From positions 124,001 to 188,000 of the forward strand of contig CAIQCK010000012.1 of the NCBI GenBank assembly GCA_903870275.1: a stretch of 64,000 nt of DNA, written 5' to 3'. Each line of letters opens with the position of its first letter. Position 1 is the first letter of the stretch. Positions 46,228 to 54,930 of this stretch are shown here, in pieces. The translations under genes were made by a program, and so were the position numbers. The notes beneath the pieces were generated by a model. The model was not told the DNA's origin, did no database searches, and saw only the letters and a list, made by a program, of their open reading frames with translations. This DNA is from an uncultured bacterium. GTDB lineage: Bacteria > Verrucomicrobiota > Verrucomicrobiia > CAIQCK01.

Positions 46228-47085
46228 ATGAGTAATCCGACCCAGAGTTTCCGATTGTCGCTGGCGCCGGGTGCGTCAGTGGAACTGCCGGTGCTTTACG
46301 AAGACGACGCGCTGATGGCGGTGGACAAGCCGGGCGGGCTGATGGTTTCGCCCGACACGTTCGATCCCGGGAAGCCGAACCTCATGTCCGGCGTCCGGCG
46401 CGCGCTCGACACCGGCGCGGCGTGGGTGCGCGAACGCGGCCTGACCATGCTGGCCAACGTCCACCGGCTCGACGCCGACACCAGCGGCGTGTTGCTGCTG
46501 GCGAAGACGCACGAGGCGTTGAGCGCGCTGTCGGGGCAGTTCAACGACCGGACCGTCAGCAAGTCTTACGTGGCGCTGGTGGAAGGCGAGCCGGCGGAGG
46601 ACGCGTTCGAGGTGGAACTGAAGATCGGCCCGCATCCGTCGCGGCCATGGGTGCAGATCGAGCAGCGGCACGGCGGCAAGCAGACCCTGACGAAGTTCCG
46701 CGTGCTGGAGCGGTTCCGGCTGCGGCCGATGCGCGGGCAGCGGGAGAGCCTGCCTTTCCTGAGCTGCTCGCTGGTCGGTTGCGAGCCGGAGACGGGGCGG
46801 ACGCATCAGATTCGCGTGCATCTGCGGCACACGGGGCATCCGATTTTGTGCGACAAGGTTTACGGCGAGGGCGAACGAAGCGCGCTGTTCTTGTCGCAGC
46901 TCAAGCCCGGCTACAAATCGCACGAGGCGGCGGCGGAGCATCCCTTGCTGGGCCGGCTGGCGCTGCACGCGGAGCGGCTGACGGTGGCGCATCCCGTTAC
47001 CGGCGCGCGCGTCGAATTTATCGCGCCGCTGCCGAAGGATTTTACGGTGGCGTTGAAGTATCTGCGGAAGTTCGCGGCGGCGTGA
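46228..47085 (+). CDS. RluA-family pseudouridine synthase
   Basis: 285 aa, cytoplasmic. The family core is intact: LYEDDALMAVDKPGGLMVSP, then ANVHRLDADTSGVLLLAKT with the catalytic Asp of HRLDxxTSG, and CEPETGRTHQIRVHLRHTGHPILCDKVYG. No S4 domain is seen at the N-terminus, so it resembles the RluA/RluC-like catalytic module alone. It isomerises uridine to pseudouridine in rRNA or tRNA; the site cannot be assigned. It is a housekeeping gene by itself, convergent with the kinase gene. Confidence 0.92.
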   Translation: MSNPTQSFRLSLAPGASVELPVLYEDDALMAVDKPGGLMVSPDTFDPGKPNLMSGVRRALDTGAAWVRERGLTMLANVHRLDADTSGVLLLAKTHEALSALSGQFNDRTVSKSYVALVEGEPAEDAFEVELKIGPHPSRPWVQIEQRHGGKQTLTKFRVLERFRLRPMRGQRESLPFLSCSLVGCEPETGRTHQIRVHLRHTGHPILCDKVYGEGERSALFLSQLKPGYKSHEAAAEHPLLGRLALHAERLTVAHPVTGARVEFIAPLPKDFTVALKYLRKFAAA

Positions 47086-47246
47086 TGCGTGGCGCGTAGT
47101 GCGTAGAGCGCAACTCTTGGTCGTGGTTCGTGAGAAGATCCTGGGCGGCGGGAATGGTTAACCCTTGGGTTGCATCACCGGCTGAATTTTTTGCAACCCA
47201 CGAACCACGGGTCTCGAACCATGAGTTACGCAATACTCACACTGCA
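47086..47246. repeat. Inverted-repeat-rich convergent intergenic region
   Basis: Between two convergent genes. Perfect inverted pairs: cgtggttcgtg (47122-47132) with cacgaaccacg (47199-47209), and inside it gggttgca (47167-47174) with tgcaaccc (47192-47199). Outer parts also mirror each other loosely (gcgtagtgcgtag near 47095 and gcactacgcatt near 47253). A run of six T lies in the inner loop rather than after the stem, so it is not a standard terminator, though the fold could stop transcription from both sides. Confidence 0.65.
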
Positions 47247-48995
47247 CTACGCATTCCCGATAGCGGCGACACTGAAGTGAATGCCGGTGGCGCTTTCGCG
47301 TTCGAAGGTGAGCAGGGTGTAGCCCATGCGCAATCGGTCGCCCTGGCGCAAATCGGCTTCCGTGACCGGTTGGTCGTTGAGAAGCGAGCCATTGCTGGAA
47401 CCCAGGTCGCGCGCGTGCAAGCCTCCGACCGTGGCAGAGAGTTCGAGATGACGGCGCGACATGCTGGCGTCCGCAATCAGGATGTCGGCCGGCTCTTCAC
47501 GTCCGATGACGAGCGGTTTGGTCATCAAGAACACGCGCTCTTTCGGTTCGTCGGGAAACCGGATCCACAACGCCATCATGGCCGGCGGCTTGCCGGCGGC
47601 TTGCCGTGCGGCATTTCGCTCGTCGTTGGCCGGCGGCTTCGGGGTCGCGGCGTGGCCGTCTTCCGCCGCGCGGGCTTGCAACGGCGGACTGCCCGGCGAC
47701 GCCGACGGCTGGATTTCGGTTTTCACCGAGAACCGCTCCAGCAGCGGCGCGATGGCCGCCCAGCGTTTGGCGGGGTTCTTGACCAGTGCCGCGTTGATCA
47801 GTGCCTCCAGATCCGGCTGCGCGTCGGGGCAGAACAACCCCAGCGGCGGCGGTGTCGCCGTCTGGTGCGCCGTCGCCCATTCCTCGTAGGTGTCGGCGGT
47901 GAACGGCGAGCGGCCCGCCAGCAGTTCGTACAGCATGATGCCCAGGTTGTAAAAATCCGCCGCCGGCTCGCCGCGTTCGCCGGAAAAGATTTCCGGCGCG
48001 CCGTAGCGCGGCGAGATGGCCACGCCGCCGAGGTCCACCGTGGGACCGCTGACCGGCACGGCGATGCCGAAGTCCATGAGTTTCATCACGCCGTCGTCGC
48101 GCACCATGATGTTGTCCGGTTTCACGTCGCGGTGGATGACGCCGCGGGCGTGCGCGGCGCGCAACGCCTGCGTTATGCTGCAGGCGATGTTCCACACGTC
48201 GTCCGGAGGAAATTTGCCGCGGCGATCCACCTGCTCGCGCAGGCTGCAGCCCTGCACGTATTCCAACACGAGGAACATCGTGCCGTAAATTTCGATGGTC
48301 TCGTAAAGCGAGACGATGTTCTCGTGCCGAAGACCGGTCATCACCGCGGCTTCCTGGCGGAATTGTTCCAGAAAGCCGGGTCGCGTCACCAGCGAGTGCG
48401 GCAGCATCTTCAGCGCCACCACGCGGCCGTCCGGTTGGTCCGGCGAGCCGCTGTGGCTCACGGCGCGATAGACCCACGCCATGCCGCCTTCGCCGATTGG
48501 CTCGAGGACGGTGTAGGAGCCGATGCGCCGGGCGAGCACGTCGCTGCCCGACCAGCTCAAGCGGTGCGCCACCAGGCGCGTGAGGACCAGTTTCAGCACG
48601 GGCATCTGGTCGCAGAGCGCGTTGAAATCCACCGCGGACAGCCGGTCCAGCTTGCAGTCGGTGACGGCGATCACATCCGCGTTGCGCGGTTCGAGGTTGA
48701 GCAGCGCCATTTCGCCAATGACGTGGCCGGGGCCGAGCCGCGCCAGCACCTCGCCCCCGCCGCCCGCCGCCGGGGGCGGGGAGGCGACTTCCACCTCGCC
48801 GGCGCGGACGACGTAGAGGCAGTCGCCCGGTTCGCCGGCGCGAATGAGAGTTCCGCCGGTCTTGACGGACAACGGTGTGAGTTTGGATCGGAGCAACGTT
48901 GCTTGTTCGGTGGAAAAACCTTGCAGCAGGTCGAACGGCGCCGGTGGCGCGGCGCACGGACCATCGGTCGTCTCCTTTGGCGTTCGCATAGCCAT
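47247..48995 (-). CDS. Serine/threonine protein kinase with N-terminal cNMP-binding and C-terminal FHA domains
   Basis: 582 aa. Residues about 25-150 form a cyclic-nucleotide-binding domain (GEPGDCLYVVRAGEVEV, then the phosphate cassette-like GEMALLNLEPRNADV). The kinase (about 158-425) has the Gly loop IGEGGMAWVYRA, VALKML, catalytic HRDVKPDNIM, DFG and the APEIFSGE region. A Pro/Ala-rich linker leads to an FHA domain (VIGREEPADILIADASMSRRHLEL, DLGSSNGSLLN) near 495-570. No transmembrane helix is seen, so it is cytoplasmic. It starts 64 nt after the GspD stop in the same direction and is probably transcribed with the secretion genes. It may sense a cyclic nucleotide and phosphorylate Ser/Thr targets. 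Confidence 0.88.
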   Translation of the reverse strand: MAMRTPKETTDGPCAAPPAPFDLLQGFSTEQATLLRSKLTPLSVKTGGTLIRAGEPGDCLYVVRAGEVEVASPPPAAGGGGEVLARLGPGHVIGEMALLNLEPRNADVIAVTDCKLDRLSAVDFNALCDQMPVLKLVLTRLVAHRLSWSGSDVLARRIGSYTVLEPIGEGGMAWVYRAVSHSGSPDQPDGRVVALKMLPHSLVTRPGFLEQFRQEAAVMTGLRHENIVSLYETIEIYGTMFLVLEYVQGCSLREQVDRRGKFPPDDVWNIACSITQALRAAHARGVIHRDVKPDNIMVRDDGVMKLMDFGIAVPVSGPTVDLGGVAISPRYGAPEIFSGERGEPAADFYNLGIMLYELLAGRSPFTADTYEEWATAHQTATPPPLGLFCPDAQPDLEALINAALVKNPAKRWAAIAPLLERFSVKTEIQPSASPGSPPLQARAAEDGHAATPKPPANDERNAARQAAGKPPAMMALWIRFPDEPKERVFLMTKPLVIGREEPADILIADASMSRRHLELSATVGGLHARDLGSSNGSLLNDQPVTEADLRQGDRLRMGYTLLTFERESATGIHFSVAAIGNA

Positions 48996-49059
48996 GCTTC
49001 CATCGTTCCCGCTATTTCCCGGTCGGCGACGAGGCCCGCCGCGCCGGAAACCGCCGTGC

Positions 49060-51774
49060 CTAGAACTTGTCGCTCTTGTCCAGCTTGTCTATCGCCTTCA
49101 GCTTCTCTTTGAATCGCTTGTCCTGTTCCGGGCTGTAACCCTGCCCGTCCTGCAGCGGCAAGCCGTGCAGATCCTTGCTCTTTTGAATATAGCCCCACGT
49201 GTAACGCTGCGCTTCCTCAATAGTGCGGATGATTTTCGGCCGCAGGAAAAACACCAGTTCGGTTTTCTGGTCAGTCCAAGTCGTCGTCTTGAAGAGGTAG
49301 CCGAGCAGCGGAATATCGCCGAGCACCGGCACCTTGGACTCTTGTTGCTGGCGGCCGTTGGTGGTCAGTCCGCCCATGATGATAATCTGCCCGTCTTTGC
49401 AGGTCACCGCCGCCGCTTCGGCTTCGCGGCGGCTCAGGATGGGCACTTGATTGCCATTGATGATGGTATAGGACTTGACGGCATCCACCGTCTGATAGAT
49501 GTAAAACGTGACGACGCCGTCGGGGCTGATCAGCGGGGTGACCTGGAGACCGACGCCGATGTCCACGTTCTCGTAGTTGTTGAGCACGTTGCCGAGGGCG
49601 CTGTTCTGCGAGGAGGTGACGATGGGATCCGACTCGCCGACGAAAATGCGCGCGGCCTGGTTGTTGGAGGTGTAGAGATGCGGCGTCTGGAGCACCCTGA
49701 ACTTGTTGTCCGCGGCCAACGCCGTGATGACGGCGCGCAGATCGTCTCCGAAGAAACGCGCGAAGTAAGTCAACCCGCCCGTCAGACCCGCCGGCAGCAT
49801 TTCCGGCGAGGTGAGCGTCGAGGGGCTAATCAGTGAGGAAATCGCCGCGGCGGATGTGTTCGTGACGTTGCTGTTCGCGGGCTGGCCGAGGGTTGTCGTG
49901 GCCGTCGGGCCAGACGGGTTCGAGATAACGCCACCGCCGCCCACGCCACCACTGCCCATCCCTTTTTGGAAATAGTTGATCCCGAACGTCGCGCTGTTGT
50001 CCATGGTCACCTCGGCCACAACGACGTCAATCGCCACCTGCGGCGGGAAGACGTCCAGTTGCTTGATGACATCGGCCAGCGATTGCAGGTCCTGTTCCGG
50101 CGCGAAAGCAACCAGCGCATTGTTCCGTATGTCGGGAATGATCTCGATCATTTGCGGAATCATGCCCGTGCTGCCGGCTCCCACGCCCGCGGCTCCTGTG
50201 CCGTAGGGCGTCGTTGGCCGGGTGCCGGCGGTGCCAGTGCGCCCGGTGGTGGAGGAACCGAGGGTGCCGGTGCGCGAGGCGCCTGAAGAACGGGAACTGC
50301 CGCCCATGCTGCGGGTGCTGCTGCTGCTGCCGCCCATGCCGGTGTTGCGGCCGGTGGTGCTGTTTGCACCCGTGCGGCTCTGGTAAGGCGCTCCGGTGCC
50401 ACCAGCCCGGCCGCCGCCGACGGACATCGGCTCGGCGCCCTGCATCAACTGGTAGAGCGTGGTGGCCATATCAGTGGCATCGGCGTAATTGAGGAAGAAG
50501 ACGCGCGTCTTGAAATCTTGGTTGGTCTTCACGTCGAGCGCTTTGATGATTTTCTCGAAGAACTGGAAGTTGGTCTCCTGCGTGATGAGAATGATGGCGT
50601 TGGTGCGCGGGTCGTAGCTGGTCAGCACGCGGCCCATGATGACGGTTTCTTCGATGGAGGCGACGCTGGGCCGGCTGCGGCCGAGGGCCGCGGCTGCCGC
50701 GCCGGAGGCGCCGCCGTAGCCCGACGTCGGCATCCCCGACTGGCCCGGCATGGCGGAACCCTGGTCGGCGGCAATCAGTTGCTGAAGGATCGTGGACACG
50801 GAGAGCGCGTCCGCGTTTTCCAGAACATAGACCCGCGTTTCCATCTTCGTCTCGCTGGTGGTGTCCATGTATTCGACGATTTGTTTCAGCCGCGAGACGT
50901 TCAGCGCCGTGTCAATCAACAGCAGCGCGCTGGAGCGCGGCAATGGAATGATCTGGCCGTAGGAATGCATGAACACGCGGCCCGACGCGCCGCCGCCGGC
51001 CGCGTTCGCGGGAACCGGAGCGCCGGTCGTGCCGCCGCCGCCGCCCAGCGCGCGCGCCACGTCCGTGGGATCGAGAAACTTGACGCGCACGACCTGCGCC
51101 ACCAGCCGGTCGAACTGCTGCGTCTTCGCGTCTTCGGTGAAAACCGGCAGGCCTTCCTGCGGCCCGTAGGGCGACGGCACCACTTTGAAGAACTTTTCGC
51201 CCATGGGGACGATGGCATAGCCGTTGACGAGCAGCACGCTCTCCAGCGCTCCGATGGCCTCCTCAACGCTCAATGGACCGGCGGAACGGAAGCTGATCAT
51301 GCCGGTGATGCCTTGTTGCATGATGGCGCTGCGATGCGTCAGTTCGCCGTATTTGGCCAGCACCTGCTGGATGTCGGCGTTCATCCAATCGAACTCAATC
51401 GGTTCGTTGCCGACAAGCGTGTTCTGTTGAAAAGTCTGCGTCCCGTTGGCGGCGGCGACGGTGTTGGTGTTGGCGCCGGCGTTGGTCGCGCGCGCCAGCG
51501 CGGGCGGCAAAGCGGATGGGGCGGGGGGCGGACCAGCCGGTGGCATGGCAGCGCCCGGAGCGCTGGCGGCGGCGGGCGGCGGCGCGGATACCGGCGCGGC
51601 CGTTTGCGGAGCGCCGGCGATGACGACCGTGTTGCTGCCGTCGGGCGTCCGCCTCAGCAGATCGCTGGCGCGAATGCGGACCGCCGCCTTGGCGGGTTCC
51701 GGCCCCGGCGTCTGTTGCGCGCTCGCGCTCGCGGCGCACAGGAACGCCAACGCTATGAACAACCCTGTTTTCAT
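49060..51774 (-). CDS. gspD: Type II secretion system secretin GspD
   Basis: 904 aa from ATG 51774 (signal peptide MKTGLFIALAFLCAASASA); the track's upstream start is replaced. N-domains with the usual short alpha/beta repeats (NADIQQVLAKYGELTHRSA, ARVFFLNYADATDMATTL) are followed by the secretin gate domain (VAIDVVVAEVTMDNSATFGI, VGLQVTPLISPDGVVTF, GGLTTNGRQQQESKVPVLGDIPLLGYLFK). Between the N-domains lies a Gly/Ser/Thr-rich insert of about 80 residues (GGSSSSTRSMGGSSRSSGAS), much longer than usual linkers. Forms the outer-membrane channel. The last Gsp gene of the operon before the kinase. Confidence 0.93.
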   Translation of the reverse strand: MKTGLFIALAFLCAASASAQQTPGPEPAKAAVRIRASDLLRRTPDGSNTVVIAGAPQTAAPVSAPPPAAASAPGAAMPPAGPPPAPSALPPALARATNAGANTNTVAAANGTQTFQQNTLVGNEPIEFDWMNADIQQVLAKYGELTHRSAIMQQGITGMISFRSAGPLSVEEAIGALESVLLVNGYAIVPMGEKFFKVVPSPYGPQEGLPVFTEDAKTQQFDRLVAQVVRVKFLDPTDVARALGGGGGTTGAPVPANAAGGGASGRVFMHSYGQIIPLPRSSALLLIDTALNVSRLKQIVEYMDTTSETKMETRVYVLENADALSVSTILQQLIAADQGSAMPGQSGMPTSGYGGASGAAAAALGRSRPSVASIEETVIMGRVLTSYDPRTNAIILITQETNFQFFEKIIKALDVKTNQDFKTRVFFLNYADATDMATTLYQLMQGAEPMSVGGGRAGGTGAPYQSRTGANSTTGRNTGMGGSSSSTRSMGGSSRSSGASRTGTLGSSTTGRTGTAGTRPTTPYGTGAAGVGAGSTGMIPQMIEIIPDIRNNALVAFAPEQDLQSLADVIKQLDVFPPQVAIDVVVAEVTMDNSATFGINYFQKGMGSGGVGGGGVISNPSGPTATTTLGQPANSNVTNTSAAAISSLISPSTLTSPEMLPAGLTGGLTYFARFFGDDLRAVITALAADNKFRVLQTPHLYTSNNQAARIFVGESDPIVTSSQNSALGNVLNNYENVDIGVGLQVTPLISPDGVVTFYIYQTVDAVKSYTIINGNQVPILSRREAEAAAVTCKDGQIIIMGGLTTNGRQQQESKVPVLGDIPLLGYLFKTTTWTDQKTELVFFLRPKIIRTIEEAQRYTWGYIQKSKDLHGLPLQDGQGYSPEQDKRFKEKLKAIDKLDKSDKF

Positions 51775-51892
51775 CGTTGAACTTCTTTCTTCATTGACCG
51801 GGCAACGCGGGCGGAGGTTACCGGATGGCATCGCGGCTTCCAAGCGCGTTGTTTTGTTTTTTGTTCTTTCTGTTTGTGCGGGCGACGCCGGG

Positions 51893-52819
51893 CTATTCCT
51901 GAGCGTTGGCCTTCTCCAGCATCTGGATGTAATTCTGCAGCCGCTGCCTGGCGGCCGGGTCCGTCGTGGTCTGCAACGTCTGTTGCAACCGGCTGATGGT
52001 TTGTTGCCGTTGTTGTTTGCGCGCCGCCAATCGGCTCGCGGCGTCGGTGGCGGCGGACGTGGCTGCGGCCGGCGCGGTGCCGGGGCGCATGTTGGGAGCC
52101 GTGCCCGGCGGCGGCGGCAGGGGCGCCACGCCGGGCCTCGGTGCCGCCTGCATGCCCGGTGGCGTCGGGACTCCGGGCATGCCCGGAACGCCGGGTTTGC
52201 CAGCCGCAGGCGGGGGCATCGCTTCGCTTTCGTATTCGAGCCGGCCTTCCTCGTCGCCTTTTTTCAGCAACACGGCGCGGCCTTGCAGGTCAAAGCCGAC
52301 CACCTTGATGTCCGTGTCGGCGATGGTGTCACCGACGCGAACGAAAAGTTTTTTGTCCGGATCGCTGCGGTCTTCGATGCTGGCCTGGATGTCGTCCCCT
52401 CGCTTGTAGAAGCCGGTCACCCGCAGGCTGCCGGCGAACGTGGGGCCGACCTCGGACGCGCCGCTGACACCGCCGATCTCGGAGGACGGAACGAAGAGTG
52501 AATGATCAACCAGGTTGGTATAGGGCTGGAAGGCTGGATCGGTCCGAAGCGACTCAATGAGTGAGACTGTGTTTGTGGCAGGCGGCGGCGGCGCCGTTTG
52601 GTTGATCGCGTTGGTCGGCGACAGCGCGGCAGTGGTTGCGCTGGTCTGAACCGGCGCGACAGGCGCGGCAACGGACGGCGGCGCGACGGCCGCCGGGTTG
52701 GTCTGGGCCGGCGCGACCGATGCCAACACCCCGGCCAGTCCGGCGCCAGCGGCGGCCAGCCACCGCGCCGCGGCTTTGCGCCGCCGTTGATGTTTCGCCG
52801 TGTCAAACCTGTTCATCAT
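51893..52819 (-). CDS. Proline-rich periplasmic protein, GspC/PilP-like position
   Basis: 308 aa from ATG 52819 (GTG 52828 also possible). Basic start then a hydrophobic segment (AAARWLAAAGAGLAGVLASV) acts as signal or anchor. A small conserved core (residues about 125-190: FAGSLRVTGFYKRGDDIQA and VRVGDTIADTDIKVVGFDLQGRAVLLKKG) looks like a homology-region domain of PilP/GspC type that contacts the secretin. The rest is low-complexity: Pro/Ala-rich before it, Pro-Gly-Met repeats after it (GVPGMPGVPTPPGMQ), and a Gln/Arg-rich C-terminal helix. Position directly before gspD supports an inner-membrane-to-secretin connector. No sequence family was recognised with certainty. Confidence 0.55.
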   Translation of the reverse strand: MMNRFDTAKHQRRRKAAARWLAAAGAGLAGVLASVAPAQTNPAAVAPPSVAAPVAPVQTSATTAALSPTNAINQTAPPPPATNTVSLIESLRTDPAFQPYTNLVDHSLFVPSSEIGGVSGASEVGPTFAGSLRVTGFYKRGDDIQASIEDRSDPDKKLFVRVGDTIADTDIKVVGFDLQGRAVLLKKGDEEGRLEYESEAMPPPAAGKPGVPGMPGVPTPPGMQAAPRPGVAPLPPPPGTAPNMRPGTAPAAATSAATDAASRLAARKQQRQQTISRLQQTLQTTTDPAARQRLQNYIQMLEKANAQE

Positions 52820-52828
52820 GCACACCAC

Positions 52829-53416
52829 TCACGGTTTATCCTGTCGCTCCGGCGCGGGCGTGTCCACGGGATTCTTCCGCGCCGCCGCGGCTTCATTGCC
52901 GCTCAGGTAGTAAGTGACGACGGTCATGTCGCCGGCCAGTTGCGTCGGGTCCTTGGATTCGGCGCGCAACCGCAGCGTCGTCACGCGGTAAATCTCCGGC
53001 TGTTTGCTCAGCGCATACAAAAACTGGATCAGTCCCGGCCAGCGGCCCTGGAAAGTGAACGCCGCCGATTTCTCGGTATAACGCTCGCGGTTCACGGGCG
53101 CTGACGGCGCGCGCTGGTTGAAGGTGAAGCCCAACTGATTGCCGACATCCTCGACGCGCGGGATGATGTCGCCGGTGGTCTGGCCGGGGCTGCTTTGGCG
53201 CAGGCGCGCGAGCAACTCGCGGTGCTGGGCCTGCCACTGCGGTTCCATCGCCATCACCGTCTGATAGCCCTTGATCAGCATCTGGGTTTGGGAATATTTC
53301 TCGTGCGTCTCCCGCCACGCGTCCAGGGCCGGCCCGGCGGCGAACCAGTTCAGGCACACGAAGAGCACCGCGCCGGAGGCGTAAACCAGAGTTTTTTCCC
53401 GTTGAGAAAGCGCCAT
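52829..53416 (-). CDS. GspM/PilO-like inner-membrane assembly protein
   Basis: 195 aa from ATG 53416; the track's 27-residue extension has no ribosome site. One N-terminal transmembrane helix (TLVYASGAVLFVCLNWFAAGPAL) follows a short cytoplasmic tail (MALSQREK), as in PilO and GspM. A coiled stretch comes next (THEKYSQTQMLIKGYQTVMAM), then a ferredoxin-like domain ending with QGRWPGLIQFLYALSKQPEIYRVTTLRLRAE, a typical PilO pattern. It pairs with the PilM/GspL-like protein encoded immediately upstream. The stop codon precedes the next start by a few nt. Confidence 0.75.
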   Translation of the reverse strand: MALSQREKTLVYASGAVLFVCLNWFAAGPALDAWRETHEKYSQTQMLIKGYQTVMAMEPQWQAQHRELLARLRQSSPGQTTGDIIPRVEDVGNQLGFTFNQRAPSAPVNRERYTEKSAAFTFQGRWPGLIQFLYALSKQPEIYRVTTLRLRAESKDPTQLAGDMTVVTYYLSGNEAAAARKNPVDTPAPERQDKP

Positions 53417-53436
53417 TATTTTTCCGTGTTCGTAGG

Positions 53437-54921
53437 TTATCGCTGCCGGCGATGTCCGCCCGGCGTCTCGTGTTTCGGCGGCTTCTTGATTTTGCACTGG
53501 ATGGTGAACCGCACCACCACGTTGCCGGCCACTTTTTGGTTGGTCAGCGGCGAGAGCGCCGTGCCGCCGGGAAAGAACGGCGACTTTTGCAGCTTCGCAT
53601 CGAAATCGCTGATGGTGGACGGCGTCGCAGCATACCCGCTGAGCGACACCTGCTCGCCGTCGGTGAAATGGAATTCCGTCAGGCAGAGCGCGTCCGGTTT
53701 CAGCTTCTGCAATTCCGCGAGAATCTCCAGTGGCACACTGCGGTTGCTGACGTATTCCTTCAACACGTTCAAGTCGACCTGCAACGCGGAGGCGCGGTCA
53801 TAGGCCGGCTTCAGGCTCTCGGCTTCATCCTCCAGGACGCCGAGCCGGTTGTATTGATAAATGAACCCGCCCACGCCGCCGGCGATCACCAACGCGTAGA
53901 GCACCGCCCCCGCAATGGCCGCCAGTTGGATCTGGCGCCTGCGCGAGAGGCGTCGCCGCTCCACAAAATACTCGGCGGGCACGAGATTCATCCGCGCGCG
54001 ACCCGAGGCGGCCCGCACGCAGAGGCCGACCGCGCCGAGGCCGGCGCGCTGCCGGTCGCCCAATTCGAGCGGCTCACATTTCGATCCAAGCCGGTCGGCC
54101 AGGGCGGCGGCAAAGGCCTTCAGGTTGAGCGCATCGCCGGGCGTGCCGGCGGCGGAACGTTGCAGCACACGCACCACCGGCCAGACCGCGTCGGGCTGCG
54201 ACGCCTGCACGGCGGTCTGCGCCAGGTGCAACGCGCTGCCGATTTGCGCGGCCGCCTCCGCCACCGACGTCTCGCCTCCCAGGGGCACCGACATGATGGA
54301 ATGCGGCTGGCCACCGTGCGCCAGCAACAACGTTGCGCTGTCGCCTTCCAACGCCACCAGTGCCAGGCCGTCCAGTTCCTCCTCGCGCAACGCTTTTTCG
54401 TGCCGGAGGAACTCCAGCAGCGCCAGCGCGTCGAGGTCGAGTTTCTCGACGACGAAACCCGCCTGGCGGAGTTGATCGAGCCGCTCCACCACCGCGTCGC
54501 GTCGCGCGATGGCGACCAGCAGGTCCGTTTGCTTCTCGGCCTTGCGGATGATCTCGAAGCCAAACACAACCTGCTCGGTCGGCAGCGGCGAGAGGTTTTC
54601 CAGTTGCATCTCCAGCATCGGCTGCAGTTCGGTTTCGGCGGCGGTCGGCAGCGTGACGAGCCGGCAAAACACGTCGGCCGAACGCAAGCCGGCGGACACG
54701 GCCATGGCGCGCGCCCCGGATTGCCGGAACGGTTTCAACTTCTCAGTCACCCAGTCCGGGCCTGCCGGCGCGGTCTTGGCGCCCTCGGCGGGCGTCGCGG
54801 GCGCGGCGATCGTCTCGCACCGCACGACGCGCAAGTGGCCGCCGTCGAGCGCGACTTCGGCCGCTTCAAGTCCCCCGGCGCTGAACGCGATGCCAAGATG
54901 GTGTTGGGTTTTCGATTTCAT
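53437..54921 (-). CDS. PilM/GspL-like actin-fold protein with PilN-like C-terminus
   Basis: 494 aa. The N-terminal ~320 residues resemble the actin-fold PilM/GspL cytoplasmic domain (HLGIAFSAGGLEAAEVALDGG, then LPTEQVVFGFEIIRKAEKQTDLLVAIARRDAV). A single transmembrane helix (IQLAAIAGAVLYALVIAGGVGGF) is followed by a coiled segment and a PilN/GspL periplasmic ferredoxin-like domain (ALCLTEFHFTDGEQVSLSGYA). So PilM and PilN functions are joined in one chain, as in GspL. It anchors the ATPase GspE to the membrane platform. No Ser/Thr-rich region. Confidence 0.8.
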   Translation of the reverse strand: MKSKTQHHLGIAFSAGGLEAAEVALDGGHLRVVRCETIAAPATPAEGAKTAPAGPDWVTEKLKPFRQSGARAMAVSAGLRSADVFCRLVTLPTAAETELQPMLEMQLENLSPLPTEQVVFGFEIIRKAEKQTDLLVAIARRDAVVERLDQLRQAGFVVEKLDLDALALLEFLRHEKALREEELDGLALVALEGDSATLLLAHGGQPHSIMSVPLGGETSVAEAAAQIGSALHLAQTAVQASQPDAVWPVVRVLQRSAAGTPGDALNLKAFAAALADRLGSKCEPLELGDRQRAGLGAVGLCVRAASGRARMNLVPAEYFVERRRLSRRRQIQLAAIAGAVLYALVIAGGVGGFIYQYNRLGVLEDEAESLKPAYDRASALQVDLNVLKEYVSNRSVPLEILAELQKLKPDALCLTEFHFTDGEQVSLSGYAATPSTISDFDAKLQKSPFFPGGTALSPLTNQKVAGNVVVRFTIQCKIKKPPKHETPGGHRRQR

Positions 54922-54930
54922 CGGCGCGTG

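Noticed and set aside
47167-47199. Intrinsic terminator between convergent genes
   Set aside because: The T-run is in the hairpin loop, not after the stem, so only an inverted repeat is reported.
47130-49112. 660-residue plus-strand ORF
   Set aside because: Shadow of the kinase gene, whose catalytic motifs are intact on the minus strand.
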